Shown here piece by piece: positions 53,892 to 62,170 of a stretch of DNA of 64,000 bases; the stretch's first letter is position 1; the number at the start of each line of letters is the position of its first letter. The translations under genes and the position numbers were made by a program. Source of the stretch: Lishizhenia tianjinensis (lineage in GTDB: Bacteria; Bacteroidota; Bacteroidia; Flavobacteriales_D; Crocinitomicaceae); contig NZ_FPAS01000001.1 in the NCBI RefSeq assembly GCF_900116425.1, positions 62,001 to 126,000 of the forward strand, given 5' to 3'. The notes under the pieces were generated by a model. That model did not search any database. It was given only the letters and a program-made list of their open reading frames with translations, and was not told where the DNA came from.

Positions 53892-55370
53892 ATGATTACA
53901 GGAGAATTAAAGTCGCAAGTAGATAAAATATGGGAGTCTTTTTGGACAGGTGGTATTACCAACCCCATTACAGTTATTGAACAGTTTACCTATTTGTTGT
54001 TCATTCGTCGTTTGGATGAAAAGCAGTTGCTAGAAGAGAAGAAAGCGAATCTAATTGGCAAGCCCTTGGAGAAACCTCCTTTCTTTACCGCAGCGCAAGA
54101 GGCTTTGCGTTGGAACAAACTCAAAGACCAAGATGCGGAAGTGATGTTCGATCTCTTTACCAAACCTATGGTAGATGACATGACCGTCTTTGACCACATG
54201 AAACAAGTAGGGAGCGATGCAGGTGTGTTTGGCGAATTCATGAAAGGAGCAACTTTTATGATTTCTACACCGCGACTACTCGACCAAGTGGTGCAGATGA
54301 TAGCAGGTATTAAAATGGAAGACAGAGACACCAAAGGTGATTTGTACGAATACTTGTTGTCTAAAACGGCCTCTGCAGGGAAGAACGGACAGTTCCGTAC
54401 ACCGCGCCACATCATTAAAATGATGGTAGAAATGATGCAGCCGCAAAAAGAAGATACCATTTGTGACCCTTCTAGTGGTACGGCGGGCTTCTTGGTGAGT
54501 GCCGGTGAATACATACATGAAAACCATGAGGAATGGTTCCACGAAAAAGATTTTAGAGAACATTACCACAATAAAATGTTTACCGGAGTAGAGTTTGACA
54601 GCACCATGTTGCGTATTGGTGCCATGAACCTCCAACTCCACGGTATAGACCACCCTAACTTAATAGGCAAGGATGCCCTAAGCGAAAGCAACGCCGATGT
54701 GCGTAACCAATTCTCGCTTATTTTGGCCAATCCTCCGTTTAAAGGGAGTTTAGATTACGATTCTGTAGAATCTTCTTTGCTCAAAACGGTAAAAACCAAG
54801 AAAACTGAATTGCTCTTCTTAGCCCTTATGTTGCGCATGCTAAAAATAGGAGGGAGAGCCGCGGTAATTATACCCGATGGTGTGTTATTTGGAAGCAGCA
54901 AAGCCCACAAGCAAATACGCCAAGAAATTATAGAAAACAATAAACTAGAAGCCGTTATCTCTATGCCAAGCGGGGTGTTTAAACCTTATGCAGGGGTAAG
55001 TACGGCGGTGGTTATCTTTACCAAAACGGGCAATGGCGGTACAGATGATGTGTGGTTCTACGACATGAAAGCCGATGGTTATAGTTTAGACGACAAGCGT
55101 GCCGAGGTGAAAGAAAATGATATCCCAGACATCTTGGCGCGTTACAGCCAGTTAGAGCAAGAAAAAGAGCGAAAGCGTACCGACTCCTCTTTCTTAGTTC
55201 CTTTTGAAGAAATTAAAAACAACGACTGGGACCTTTCCATTAACCGTTACAAAGAAATTGTTTACGAGGAAATTGAATATGCTGCTCCAGAGGTGTTGAT
55301 TAAAGAGATTGAAGGATTGGATAAGGAGAGAAATAAGGCGTTAAAAGTATTGAAAGATATATTAGGGTAA
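53892..55370 (+). CDS. hsdM: type I restriction-modification methyltransferase subunit HsdM
   Basis: A 492-aa N6-adenine methyltransferase subunit. The N-terminal helical domain (about 1-150: LKSQVDKIWESFWTGGITNP) is followed by the catalytic domain. SAM motif I is in CDPSSGTAGFLVSAGEY (about 197-213) and motif IV is NPPF (about 282). The C-terminus reaches toward HsdS. It acts with two HsdM and one HsdS as the methylase, and with HsdR as the nuclease. The stop and the hsdS start overlap as TAATG. The operon continues through a toxin-antitoxin pair to hsdR. Confidence 0.96.
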   Translation: MITGELKSQVDKIWESFWTGGITNPITVIEQFTYLLFIRRLDEKQLLEEKKANLIGKPLEKPPFFTAAQEALRWNKLKDQDAEVMFDLFTKPMVDDMTVFDHMKQVGSDAGVFGEFMKGATFMISTPRLLDQVVQMIAGIKMEDRDTKGDLYEYLLSKTASAGKNGQFRTPRHIIKMMVEMMQPQKEDTICDPSSGTAGFLVSAGEYIHENHEEWFHEKDFREHYHNKMFTGVEFDSTMLRIGAMNLQLHGIDHPNLIGKDALSESNADVRNQFSLILANPPFKGSLDYDSVESSLLKTVKTKKTELLFLALMLRMLKIGGRAAVIIPDGVLFGSSKAHKQIRQEIIENNKLEAVISMPSGVFKPYAGVSTAVVIFTKTGNGGTDDVWFYDMKADGYSLDDKRAEVKENDIPDILARYSQLEQEKERKRTDSSFLVPFEEIKNNDWDLSINRYKEIVYEEIEYAAPEVLIKEIEGLDKERNKALKVLKDILG

Positions 55371-56566
55371 TGAAGTTTATTGAATTAAAAGAAGTAATTG
55401 ATAAACCAATATCCGGTGAATGGGGAAGCGATGGTGAAGGAGTAAAAGTAATTAGAACCACAAATTTCACGAATGAAGGAAAATTGGAATTATCTGACGT
55501 AGTTGAGAGAAATATAACTCTAAAAAAAGTTGAGGAAAAAAAACTTCGAAAAGGTGATGTGATTATTGAAAAATCAGGTGGAGGTCCAAAACAACCTGTG
55601 GGAAGGGTTGTCTTTTTTGACGAAGAAGGAGAATATTTATGTAATAATTTCACATCTGTACTTAGACCTAAAACGGAGTTGATTTCTCCGAAATTCTTGT
55701 TGTACGTTTTGTTTGCAAATCATAAGTTTGGTTATACCAATGCCTTTCAAAATAAAACGACAGGAATAATTAATCTCCAATTAAAGAGGTATGTTTCAGA
55801 AACAAAAATCCCTCTCCCCCCCCTCGAAGAACAAAAAAGAATTGCTGCCATTTTAGATGCCGCAGACCTGTACCGACAAAAAACAAAAGCTCTCATTGCC
55901 AAATACGATGAACTCACCCAAAGTTTGTTTTTGGAGATGTTTGGAGATCCTGTTACCAATCCGAAAGGGTGGGAGGTTGTTTTAATGAGTGAGGTTTGTA
56001 ACAAGGTGACAGATGGAACGCATGATACACCCCAAAGAATATCTAGTGGTGTGAAGTTCATTACAGGAAAACATATACGTCCTTTTAAAATTGATTATAT
56101 AAATAGCGATTATGTTGAAGAATCTGTGCATGAAGATATATATAAAAGATGTAATCCAGAATATGGGGATGTATTGTACACTAACATAGGAGCAAATTTA
56201 GGTACTGCAGCATTAAACATTGTAAATTATGAATTTAGTATGAAAAATGTTGCGTTATTAAAACCAATAAAAGGGATAATTGACGGACGTTATATTGAAT
56301 ATCTACTAAATAGTAGAAACATGAAAGAAAAGATTGTCTGGATGGCTTCCTTAGGAGGAGCACAGCAATTTTTAAGTTTGAGTCAATTGCGTAGGTTAAA
56401 AATTAATAATCCACCTTTAAACCTTCAAAACCAATTCGCCGAACGCGTTCAAGCCATAGAACAACAAAAAGCCCAAGCGCAAGAGAGTTTGGCCAAGGCA
56501 GAAGATTTGTTTAATTCCTTACTCCAACGGGCATTTAAAGGGGAGTTAAGTAAAGAAATAGTATAG
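55370..56566 (+). CDS. hsdS: type I restriction-modification specificity subunit HsdS
   Basis: A 398-aa protein that recognises the split target sequence. Target-recognition domain 1 spans about 1-140, ending at the central conserved helix PPLEEQKRIAAILDAADLYR (about 147-166). Domain 2 spans about 195-345 (GWEVVLMSEVCNKVTDGTHD). The distal conserved helix is QNQFAERVQAIEQQKAQAQE onward. Domain 1 is Lys/Glu-rich and AT-rich, while the central and distal helices have higher GC, typical of exchange of recognition domains. It is translationally coupled to hsdM. Confidence 0.94.
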   Translation: MKFIELKEVIDKPISGEWGSDGEGVKVIRTTNFTNEGKLELSDVVERNITLKKVEEKKLRKGDVIIEKSGGGPKQPVGRVVFFDEEGEYLCNNFTSVLRPKTELISPKFLLYVLFANHKFGYTNAFQNKTTGIINLQLKRYVSETKIPLPPLEEQKRIAAILDAADLYRQKTKALIAKYDELTQSLFLEMFGDPVTNPKGWEVVLMSEVCNKVTDGTHDTPQRISSGVKFITGKHIRPFKIDYINSDYVEESVHEDIYKRCNPEYGDVLYTNIGANLGTAALNIVNYEFSMKNVALLKPIKGIIDGRYIEYLLNSRNMKEKIVWMASLGGAQQFLSLSQLRRLKINNPPLNLQNQFAERVQAIEQQKAQAQESLAKAEDLFNSLLQRAFKGELSKEIV

Positions 56567-56617
56567 TTTAAAGTTTTTTAGTTAACAGAAAGTGTTAATT
56601 GTTTTTTTTATCACCTA

Positions 56618-56950
56618 ATGAATATTACATTTGCCACAACCAAGTTAGAGAAGTACGCCAACCAACATAAAGTTGCGGTTAGTAAGTTGGGTATGTTAAG
56701 AGCGAAAAAACTAAAACAACGCTTAGATGATTTGTCTGCAGCAAGTAGTTTGGAAGATGTGAGGTATTTGCCAGGGAAGTATCATGAATTGACAGGAGAT
56801 AGAAAAGGGCAATGGGCATGTGATTTAGATCAACCCTACCGCTTAATTTTTGAACCCCATGAAAATCCTATTCCTACCAATAAAAACGGTCAATACCTTT
56901 GGATAGAAATACTTGGTGTTGAAATTATAGAAATAACAGATTATCATTAG
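56618..56950 (+). CDS. HigB/RelE-superfamily toxin
   Basis: A 110-aa protein with the RelE/HigB fold: N-terminal helices (KLEKYANQHKVAVSKLGMLR), then LRAKKLKQRLDDLSAASSLE, and the beta sheet with KYHELTGDRKGQWACDLDQP and YRLIFEPHENPIP. Such toxins cut mRNA at the ribosome. The Arg in DQPYRLIFEP is the usual conserved residue. It lies between hsdS (51 nt) and the antitoxin gene (about 13 nt), in the restriction operon. The toxin-first order is that of HigBA systems. Confidence 0.85.
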   Translation: MNITFATTKLEKYANQHKVAVSKLGMLRAKKLKQRLDDLSAASSLEDVRYLPGKYHELTGDRKGQWACDLDQPYRLIFEPHENPIPTNKNGQYLWIEILGVEIIEITDYH

Positions 56951-56957
56951 AAAGGAG
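56951..56957 (+). promoter_or_regulatory. Shine-Dalgarno site that fixes the antitoxin start
   Basis: AAAGGAG lies 6 nt before the ATG at 56964, a strong ribosome-binding site that is rare in this window. It favours the ATG over the TTG at 56958. Confidence 0.6.
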
Positions 56958-56963
56958 TTGAAC

Positions 56964-58052
56964 ATGCAAGCAAATAGTTATTTACCAGATTTTGTAAGTC
57001 ACCCAGGTGCAACCCTTGCAGAAATTTTAGAAGAATTAAAGCTAGGTCCAAAAGAGTTTGCTGTAAGAACTGGAAAGCCTGAAAAAACGATAAGCAAAAT
57101 ATTAAATGCTACAAGTGCTATTACACCAGATATGGCAGTGCTTTTTGAAGATGTTTTAAAAATTCCAGCTAATTTTTGGTTAGAGCGTCAAAAAAAGTAC
57201 GATATATTTTTAGCACGTAAAAAGAGAGAAGAACAAATTGAAGCAGAGCTTGAATGGGGATCTAATTTTCCTTATGCAGAAATGGCAAGGCTTGGATGGA
57301 TTACAACCACACGTAAGAAGAAGGAAAAGCTCGAGAATATTTACGATTATTTTTCTATTAGTTCCAAAGCTGCGTTTGATGCATACTATTTCCAACAAAA
57401 AGTACCCGTAAGTTTTAGAATATCCTTATCAAACGCTAAAAAGCCCTATGCTATGGCGGCTTGGTTGAGAAGAGGTGAACTGCAGGCAGAAGAGTTAAGT
57501 GCTCCACCTTTCGACAAATCTACTTTAAAGTCGCTTCTTCCCGAGTTAAAGAAAATAATGGCGAACCACCCTTCAAATTTTTTCAAAAAAATACAAGAAG
57601 TCTGTCTAAAAGCAGGAGTTAAAGTGGTGTATACACCTTGTTTACCAGGAGCTTCAGTTCATGGTTCAACGCGATGGGTTAAAGATACACCGCTCGTTCA
57701 ACTTTCTGCACGCTATAAACAAAATGACATTTTTTGGTTTACCTTCTTTCATGAAATAGGTCATATCTTATTACATGGGAAAAAATTTGTTTCTATGGAG
57801 AATGTAGATTACGATGACGAGGAAGAGTTGAAAGAAAAAGAAGCAGATAAATTTGCAGTAGAGTTAACATTTAGTGAGGCGGAGGAAAAAGAAGTTTTAT
57901 CCAAAAAACCTCTCTTCGTTGAGGATATAGAGAAGTTTGCAAAGAAGTTTGGTACACACCCAGCTATGATAATAGGAAGATTTCACTTTAAAAAATTATT
58001 ACCTTACAGCTTAGGAAGAGAATTTATTCAATCTATAAACCTTAGTGAATAA
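56964..58052 (+). CDS. HigA-like antitoxin fused to an ImmA/IrrE-type peptidase domain
   Basis: From the ATG at 56964 the protein is 362 aa. An XRE/HigA helix-turn-helix covers about 10-85 (HPGATLAEILEELKLGPKEF, then TGKPEKTISKILNATSAITP). A helical middle follows. An ImmA/IrrE (COG2856) domain covers about 215-330 with the zinc motif FFHEIGHILLHGKK (HEIGH, about 268-272) and a distal Glu in EKEADKFAVEL. It should repress the operon and neutralise the toxin. The peptidase domain could cleave a regulator under stress (inference). It lies 6 nt before hsdR. Confidence 0.88.
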   Translation: MQANSYLPDFVSHPGATLAEILEELKLGPKEFAVRTGKPEKTISKILNATSAITPDMAVLFEDVLKIPANFWLERQKKYDIFLARKKREEQIEAELEWGSNFPYAEMARLGWITTTRKKKEKLENIYDYFSISSKAAFDAYYFQQKVPVSFRISLSNAKKPYAMAAWLRRGELQAEELSAPPFDKSTLKSLLPELKKIMANHPSNFFKKIQEVCLKAGVKVVYTPCLPGASVHGSTRWVKDTPLVQLSARYKQNDIFWFTFFHEIGHILLHGKKFVSMENVDYDDEEELKEKEADKFAVELTFSEAEEKEVLSKKPLFVEDIEKFAKKFGTHPAMIIGRFHFKKLLPYSLGREFIQSINLSE

Positions 58053-58058
58053 AAAATA

Positions 58059-61000
58059 ATGAGCAACTTTAAATTCTTAGCTACCGAATGGAGAGCCATC
58101 TACAAAGAGGCTAAAGAGGCAGAAAAATTAACTTTTACTTCGCCCAAAGCTTGTGCAGTTATTTGTAGAAGTGCCTTGGAGAAAACCGTAAACTGGTTGT
58201 TCAACAACGATCCAGATTTAGAAAGGCCCTACAGAGAAAACTTGGGCGCCTTGTTGCACGAGCAGTGTTTCAAAGACATCCTCAAACCTTCCATGTTTAG
58301 AGAAATTTACCTCCTTAAAAAAATAGGAGATAATGCCGCACATGGTAACTCCATTCGCAAAGAAGAGGCCTTGGTTGCTCTACAGAATTTATACAGGTTT
58401 ACGGCTTTTGTGGCCGTATATTATTCAGAAAACGAACCCCTTATTCTTCCCTTCGATGAGTCGCTCATACCCACCGGAGAAGAAATTAAACAAACCCTAG
58501 AAGAAATTCAGTTGCTAGAAAAGCAATTGAACCTTAAAAATGAACAGGCCCTTCTAGAAAGAAAACAATTAGAAGAACAAGCAGAACTCATTGCCTCCTT
58601 GCAACAACAATTGTTAGATCAAGAACAAAATGTTAAAGCGCGTAAGGTTGAGCGAGAACAAGTTGTTGAAATAGAAAAGGTAGTGCCTGTATTGGTGTCA
58701 GAAGCCAAAACACGCCAAATGTTCATAGATGTTTTCCTCAAAGAAGCCGGTTGGAGCAATTTACGTGAGGGATATGAATTAGAGTACGAGGTAAAAGGTA
58801 TGCCGCTTACTACCAATAAATCGGGCAAAGGCTATGCAGATTACGTACTTTGGGGAGACAATGGTTTACCCTTGGCAGTTATAGAAGCCAAGAAAACCAT
58901 GGCAGATGCGCGTAAGGGAAAACACCAAGCGCAGTTGTATGCAGATTGCTTGGAGCAAATGCACCAGCAACGTCCTATTATTTTCTACACCAACGGTTTC
59001 GAGAATTTTATTTGGGATGATACCTTTTACCCCGATAGAGAAGTACAAGGTTTTTACACCAAAGATGAATTACAACTCTTAATTGATAGAAGATCTACCC
59101 GAAAAGATATTAGAGAATATAAAGTCAACGAAAACATAGCTGGCAGGTACTATCAAAAGGAAGCCTTGCAACGTGTGGCAGAAACCTTTGTAGGTACTAC
59201 CACCAACGGGGAACTGAAAGCGGGAGGTAGAAAAGCCCTTTTGGTTATGGCAACGGGTTCGGGTAAAACAAGAACTTCGGCCGCTTTGGTAGATATGCTT
59301 ACCAAATGTAATTGGGTAAAACGCGTATTGTTTTTGGCCGATAGAAATGCTTTGGTAACGCAGGCCAAAAATGCCTTTAACGAACACCTGCCTCACCTCA
59401 GTGCGGTAGATTTAACCAAAGAAAAAGAAGATGGAAGTACGCGTATTGTGTTCAGTACCTACCCAACCATCATGAATAAAATAGATGCACTCAAAACAGA
59501 CGATGAACGCTACTACGGCGTAGGTCATTTCGATCTCATCATCATAGATGAAGCCCACCGTTCTGTGTATAAAAAATACGGTGCAATTTTCGAGTACTTT
59601 GATTCATTGTTAGTCGGTTTAACGGCAACGCCCATAGATCATGTAGATAGAAGTACTTATCAATTATTCCGCGTAGAAGACAAGAACCCAACTTACGGTT
59701 ACGAGCTCAGAGATGCGGTAAAAGATGGTTTCTTGGTGCCTTTTAAAGGAATCACCATGCCCATCAAATTCATGCGAGAAGGAATCCGTTATGAAGATTT
59801 AGACGAAAGAGAAAAAGAGGAATACGAAGAAAAGTTTGGAGATCCCTTGACGGGAGAAATTCCAGAATCCATAGAAGGTTCTGCCTTACACAACTGGTTA
59901 TTCAATACAGATACGGTAGACAAAGCCCTTAATCATTTAATGACCCACGGAATTAAAGTAGAGGGTGGAGACAAGTTGGGTAAAACTATCATATTTGCCA
60001 ACAACCACAAACACGCTGTTTTCATAGAAGAACGCTTTAACAACATGTACCCAGAACATGCGGGTAACTTTTTAAGGGTGATTGATAACTATGAAAGTAA
60101 AGCGCAAGATTTGTTAGACAAATTTACGGATGCCAACCAAGAGCTAAATCCGCAAATTGCCGTTTCTGTAGATATGATGGATACAGGAGTAGATGCGCCA
60201 CGTGTGGTAAACCTGATGTTCTTCAAAGCCGTGAAATCTTACGCCAAGTTTTGGCAAATGATAGGAAGAGGAACACGTTTGTGTCCTAATCTTTTTGGTC
60301 CGAACAGAGATAAAAAAGACTTCCTAATCTTCGATCTCTGCGAAAATTTTGAGTTTTTCGGTACCAATCCTGACGGTATAGATGGTGGTGTTACCACTAG
60401 TCTTACCCAGCGTATTTTTGAAATGAAGCTCGACATCATGGCAGAAATCCGTGAGAAAATGGATGCCAATGAAGAAGAGCGAGAGTTAAATGAAAGTTAT
60501 ACGCGAGAATTATTTGAAAGGGTAAGCACCTTAGATGAAGACAGGTTTCAAGTGAAAATGAAATTGCGTGCAAAGACCTATTTTTCTAACCGCGAAAATT
60601 GGAATCACTTAAAAAAGACAGATTACATTGATTTGAAATCTGAGATAGCGCCCATAATTCTACCGAAAAAAGGAGACCATGAATTGGCCCGTAGGTTCGA
60701 CATCATCATGTTAACCATAGCATTGGCCAAGTTAACCGGTAAAGTTCCAAGCAATTACATAAGAAAAGCAGCCGAGGTAGGTAAGAATTTGAGTCGCGTT
60801 AACGTACCCGACGTAAAAAGAGAACTCAAAACTTTGGATGATTTACAAAGTCCAAATTTCTGGAAACAAGTTTATTTGCGTCGTTTGGATGAGGTAAGAT
60901 TAACCGTGCGTGAGCTCATGAAATACCTTGAGAGCGAACCCACAGAAATTGTCTATACTTCCTTAACCGATGATGTGCAACTTTCTATGGTAAACGAAGA

Positions 61001-61493
61001 CCCTGTTCCTTACGGAAATGCTTTGGCTACTTACAGAGAAAGGGTAGAAAGCTACATTCGAAAGAACAAACACCATTTGATCATACAAAAGCTCCGTAAC
61101 AACGAGCCCATCACAAAAGAGGAGTTAGAAGCGTTAGAAACTTTACTTTTTGACGGTGAAGAAAGAGGAACGAAAGAAACCTTTACAGAAGAATTTGGAG
61201 AACAACCCTTGGGTGTATTTATTCGCTCTATAGTTGGGTTAGACATACAAGCCGCAAATGCTGCGTTTTCGGAGTTCATTCAACTTAGAAACCTAAAAGC
61301 CGACCAAATGACCTTTATAAAAAACATCATTTCTTTCTTAGAAAAGAATGGAACCATAGACAAGAGTATGCTCTTCGAAGCCCCTTTCACCGACATCAAC
61401 GACCAAGGCCTCCTCGGAGTCTTCGACGATGCCGACGCCTTCAAAGTCATCTCACTTTTAGATAGAATAAATGAAAATGCAGAGATAGCATAA
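58059..61493 (+). CDS. hsdR: type I restriction endonuclease subunit HsdR with N-terminal DUF4145
   Basis: A 1144-aa motor-nuclease. Residues about 10-115 form a DUF4145-like domain (KACAVICRSALEKTVNWLFN ... KKIGDNAAHGN). A coiled coil follows at about 145-215. The nuclease domain (about 220-300) shows the PD-(D/E)xK pattern in GYADYVLWGDNGLP and AVIEAKK. The SF2 helicase has Walker A MATGSGKT (about 402), IIIDEAHRS, GLTATPID and the motif VI segment IGRGTRLCPN. The C-terminus is the EcoEI-type domain. It translocates DNA and cuts at a distance when the target is unmethylated. The stop is 6 nt before REP-like unit E. Confidence 0.95.
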   Translation: MSNFKFLATEWRAIYKEAKEAEKLTFTSPKACAVICRSALEKTVNWLFNNDPDLERPYRENLGALLHEQCFKDILKPSMFREIYLLKKIGDNAAHGNSIRKEEALVALQNLYRFTAFVAVYYSENEPLILPFDESLIPTGEEIKQTLEEIQLLEKQLNLKNEQALLERKQLEEQAELIASLQQQLLDQEQNVKARKVEREQVVEIEKVVPVLVSEAKTRQMFIDVFLKEAGWSNLREGYELEYEVKGMPLTTNKSGKGYADYVLWGDNGLPLAVIEAKKTMADARKGKHQAQLYADCLEQMHQQRPIIFYTNGFENFIWDDTFYPDREVQGFYTKDELQLLIDRRSTRKDIREYKVNENIAGRYYQKEALQRVAETFVGTTTNGELKAGGRKALLVMATGSGKTRTSAALVDMLTKCNWVKRVLFLADRNALVTQAKNAFNEHLPHLSAVDLTKEKEDGSTRIVFSTYPTIMNKIDALKTDDERYYGVGHFDLIIIDEAHRSVYKKYGAIFEYFDSLLVGLTATPIDHVDRSTYQLFRVEDKNPTYGYELRDAVKDGFLVPFKGITMPIKFMREGIRYEDLDEREKEEYEEKFGDPLTGEIPESIEGSALHNWLFNTDTVDKALNHLMTHGIKVEGGDKLGKTIIFANNHKHAVFIEERFNNMYPEHAGNFLRVIDNYESKAQDLLDKFTDANQELNPQIAVSVDMMDTGVDAPRVVNLMFFKAVKSYAKFWQMIGRGTRLCPNLFGPNRDKKDFLIFDLCENFEFFGTNPDGIDGGVTTSLTQRIFEMKLDIMAEIREKMDANEEERELNESYTRELFERVSTLDEDRFQVKMKLRAKTYFSNRENWNHLKKTDYIDLKSEIAPIILPKKGDHELARRFDIIMLTIALAKLTGKVPSNYIRKAAEVGKNLSRVNVPDVKRELKTLDDLQSPNFWKQVYLRRLDEVRLTVRELMKYLESEPTEIVYTSLTDDVQLSMVNEDPVPYGNALATYRERVESYIRKNKHHLIIQKLRNNEPITKEELEALETLLFDGEERGTKETFTEEFGEQPLGVFIRSIVGLDIQAANAAFSEFIQLRNLKADQMTFIKNIISFLEKNGTIDKSMLFEAPFTDINDQGLLGVFDDADAFKVISLLDRINENAEIA

Positions 61494-61499
61494 AATATC

Positions 61500-61535
61500 G
61501 GCCTTCGAGACTCCTCCTTCGTCGGACCTCAGGCC
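61500..61535 (-). repeat. 36-nt REP-like unit E (left of an inverted pair)
   Basis: The plus strand reads GGCCTTCGAGACT ... GGACCTCAGGCC, preceded by ATATC like unit D. It forms an inverted pair with unit E' across a 21-nt spacer. Confidence 0.88.
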
Positions 61536-61556
61536 TCCGTTAAATCAAAGATTTGC

Positions 61557-61592
61557 GGCCTGAGGTTCCACGAAGTGGAAGTCTCGAAGGCC
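61557..61592 (+). repeat. 36-nt REP-like unit E' (right of an inverted pair)
   Basis: GGCCTGAGG, then inner hairpin TTCCAC-GAA-GTGGAA, then GTCTCGAAGGCC. The inner stem differs from that of unit D' at paired positions but stays fully complementary. Confidence 0.9.
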
Positions 61593-61617
61593 AACACAAT
61601 TGAATAAAATTAATAAA

Positions 61618-62103
61618 ATGAAAACCACCCCTTATCAAGAAATCATTATCGATTGGACGGCAAGTGAAAAAGTAAATTCTTTAAATGACTTTAAGAGTAA
61701 GTTCGGAAATGTTTTAGAACAAAAGACCGATTTTTTATACCAAATCTACGGAGATCACCCAGTATACGGAAGAAACGTATTGCTGTATATAGGGATTTCC
61801 AAACAGATTAAAGGCAGGATGAATCAACACTTAAAGGGAATTTTTAGCTATGTTCATAATAAGACCATTTCTATCGGTCAGGTAGATGAAAAATATAGAT
61901 TCAAACTTGAAAAGTTAGAATCTATATTGATAGCAAATCATAAACCCGCTTTTAATAAGGAGTATCTCCATAACCTAGATTCATCGGCGATGCAAGTTGA
62001 TACGCAAGATGACGGAAAAATAATTGTAATTAATAACGGAGAGTACGGTTGTTTACAGACATCATGCACCAACTTTTGGTGGGTGGATGCTAAAGTAGAT
62101 TAG
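61618..62103 (+). CDS. GIY-YIG domain protein
   Basis: From the ATG at 61618 the protein is 161 aa (a TTG at 61600 adds 6). The GIY-YIG-like core is FLYQIYGDHPVYGRNVLLYI then GISKQIKGRMNQHL, about 40-75, with the Y, YIG, Arg and His positions of the nuclease family and a Glu in KLEKLESILIANHKPAFN. The first motif is atypical (no strict GIY). A nuclease role, for example in defence or repair, is possible. It follows hsdR after the REP-like pair, so co-transcription is uncertain. Confidence 0.7.
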   Translation: MKTTPYQEIIIDWTASEKVNSLNDFKSKFGNVLEQKTDFLYQIYGDHPVYGRNVLLYIGISKQIKGRMNQHLKGIFSYVHNKTISIGQVDEKYRFKLEKLESILIANHKPAFNKEYLHNLDSSAMQVDTQDDGKIIVINNGEYGCLQTSCTNFWWVDAKVD

Positions 62104-62170
62104 ATACAAACTAAAAAAAACTAAATTAAAAGATTAAAAACCAATAAAGTCAAACCGAAAATTAAATTCA

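Noticed and set aside
53990-54514. A 174-codon minus-strand frame
   Set aside because: It is antisense to the catalytic core of hsdM, with no recognisable motif.
52900-62103. Integrated prophage or integrative element
   Set aside because: No integrase, phage structural, replication or conjugation gene is visible; only the restriction operon and its neighbours are present.
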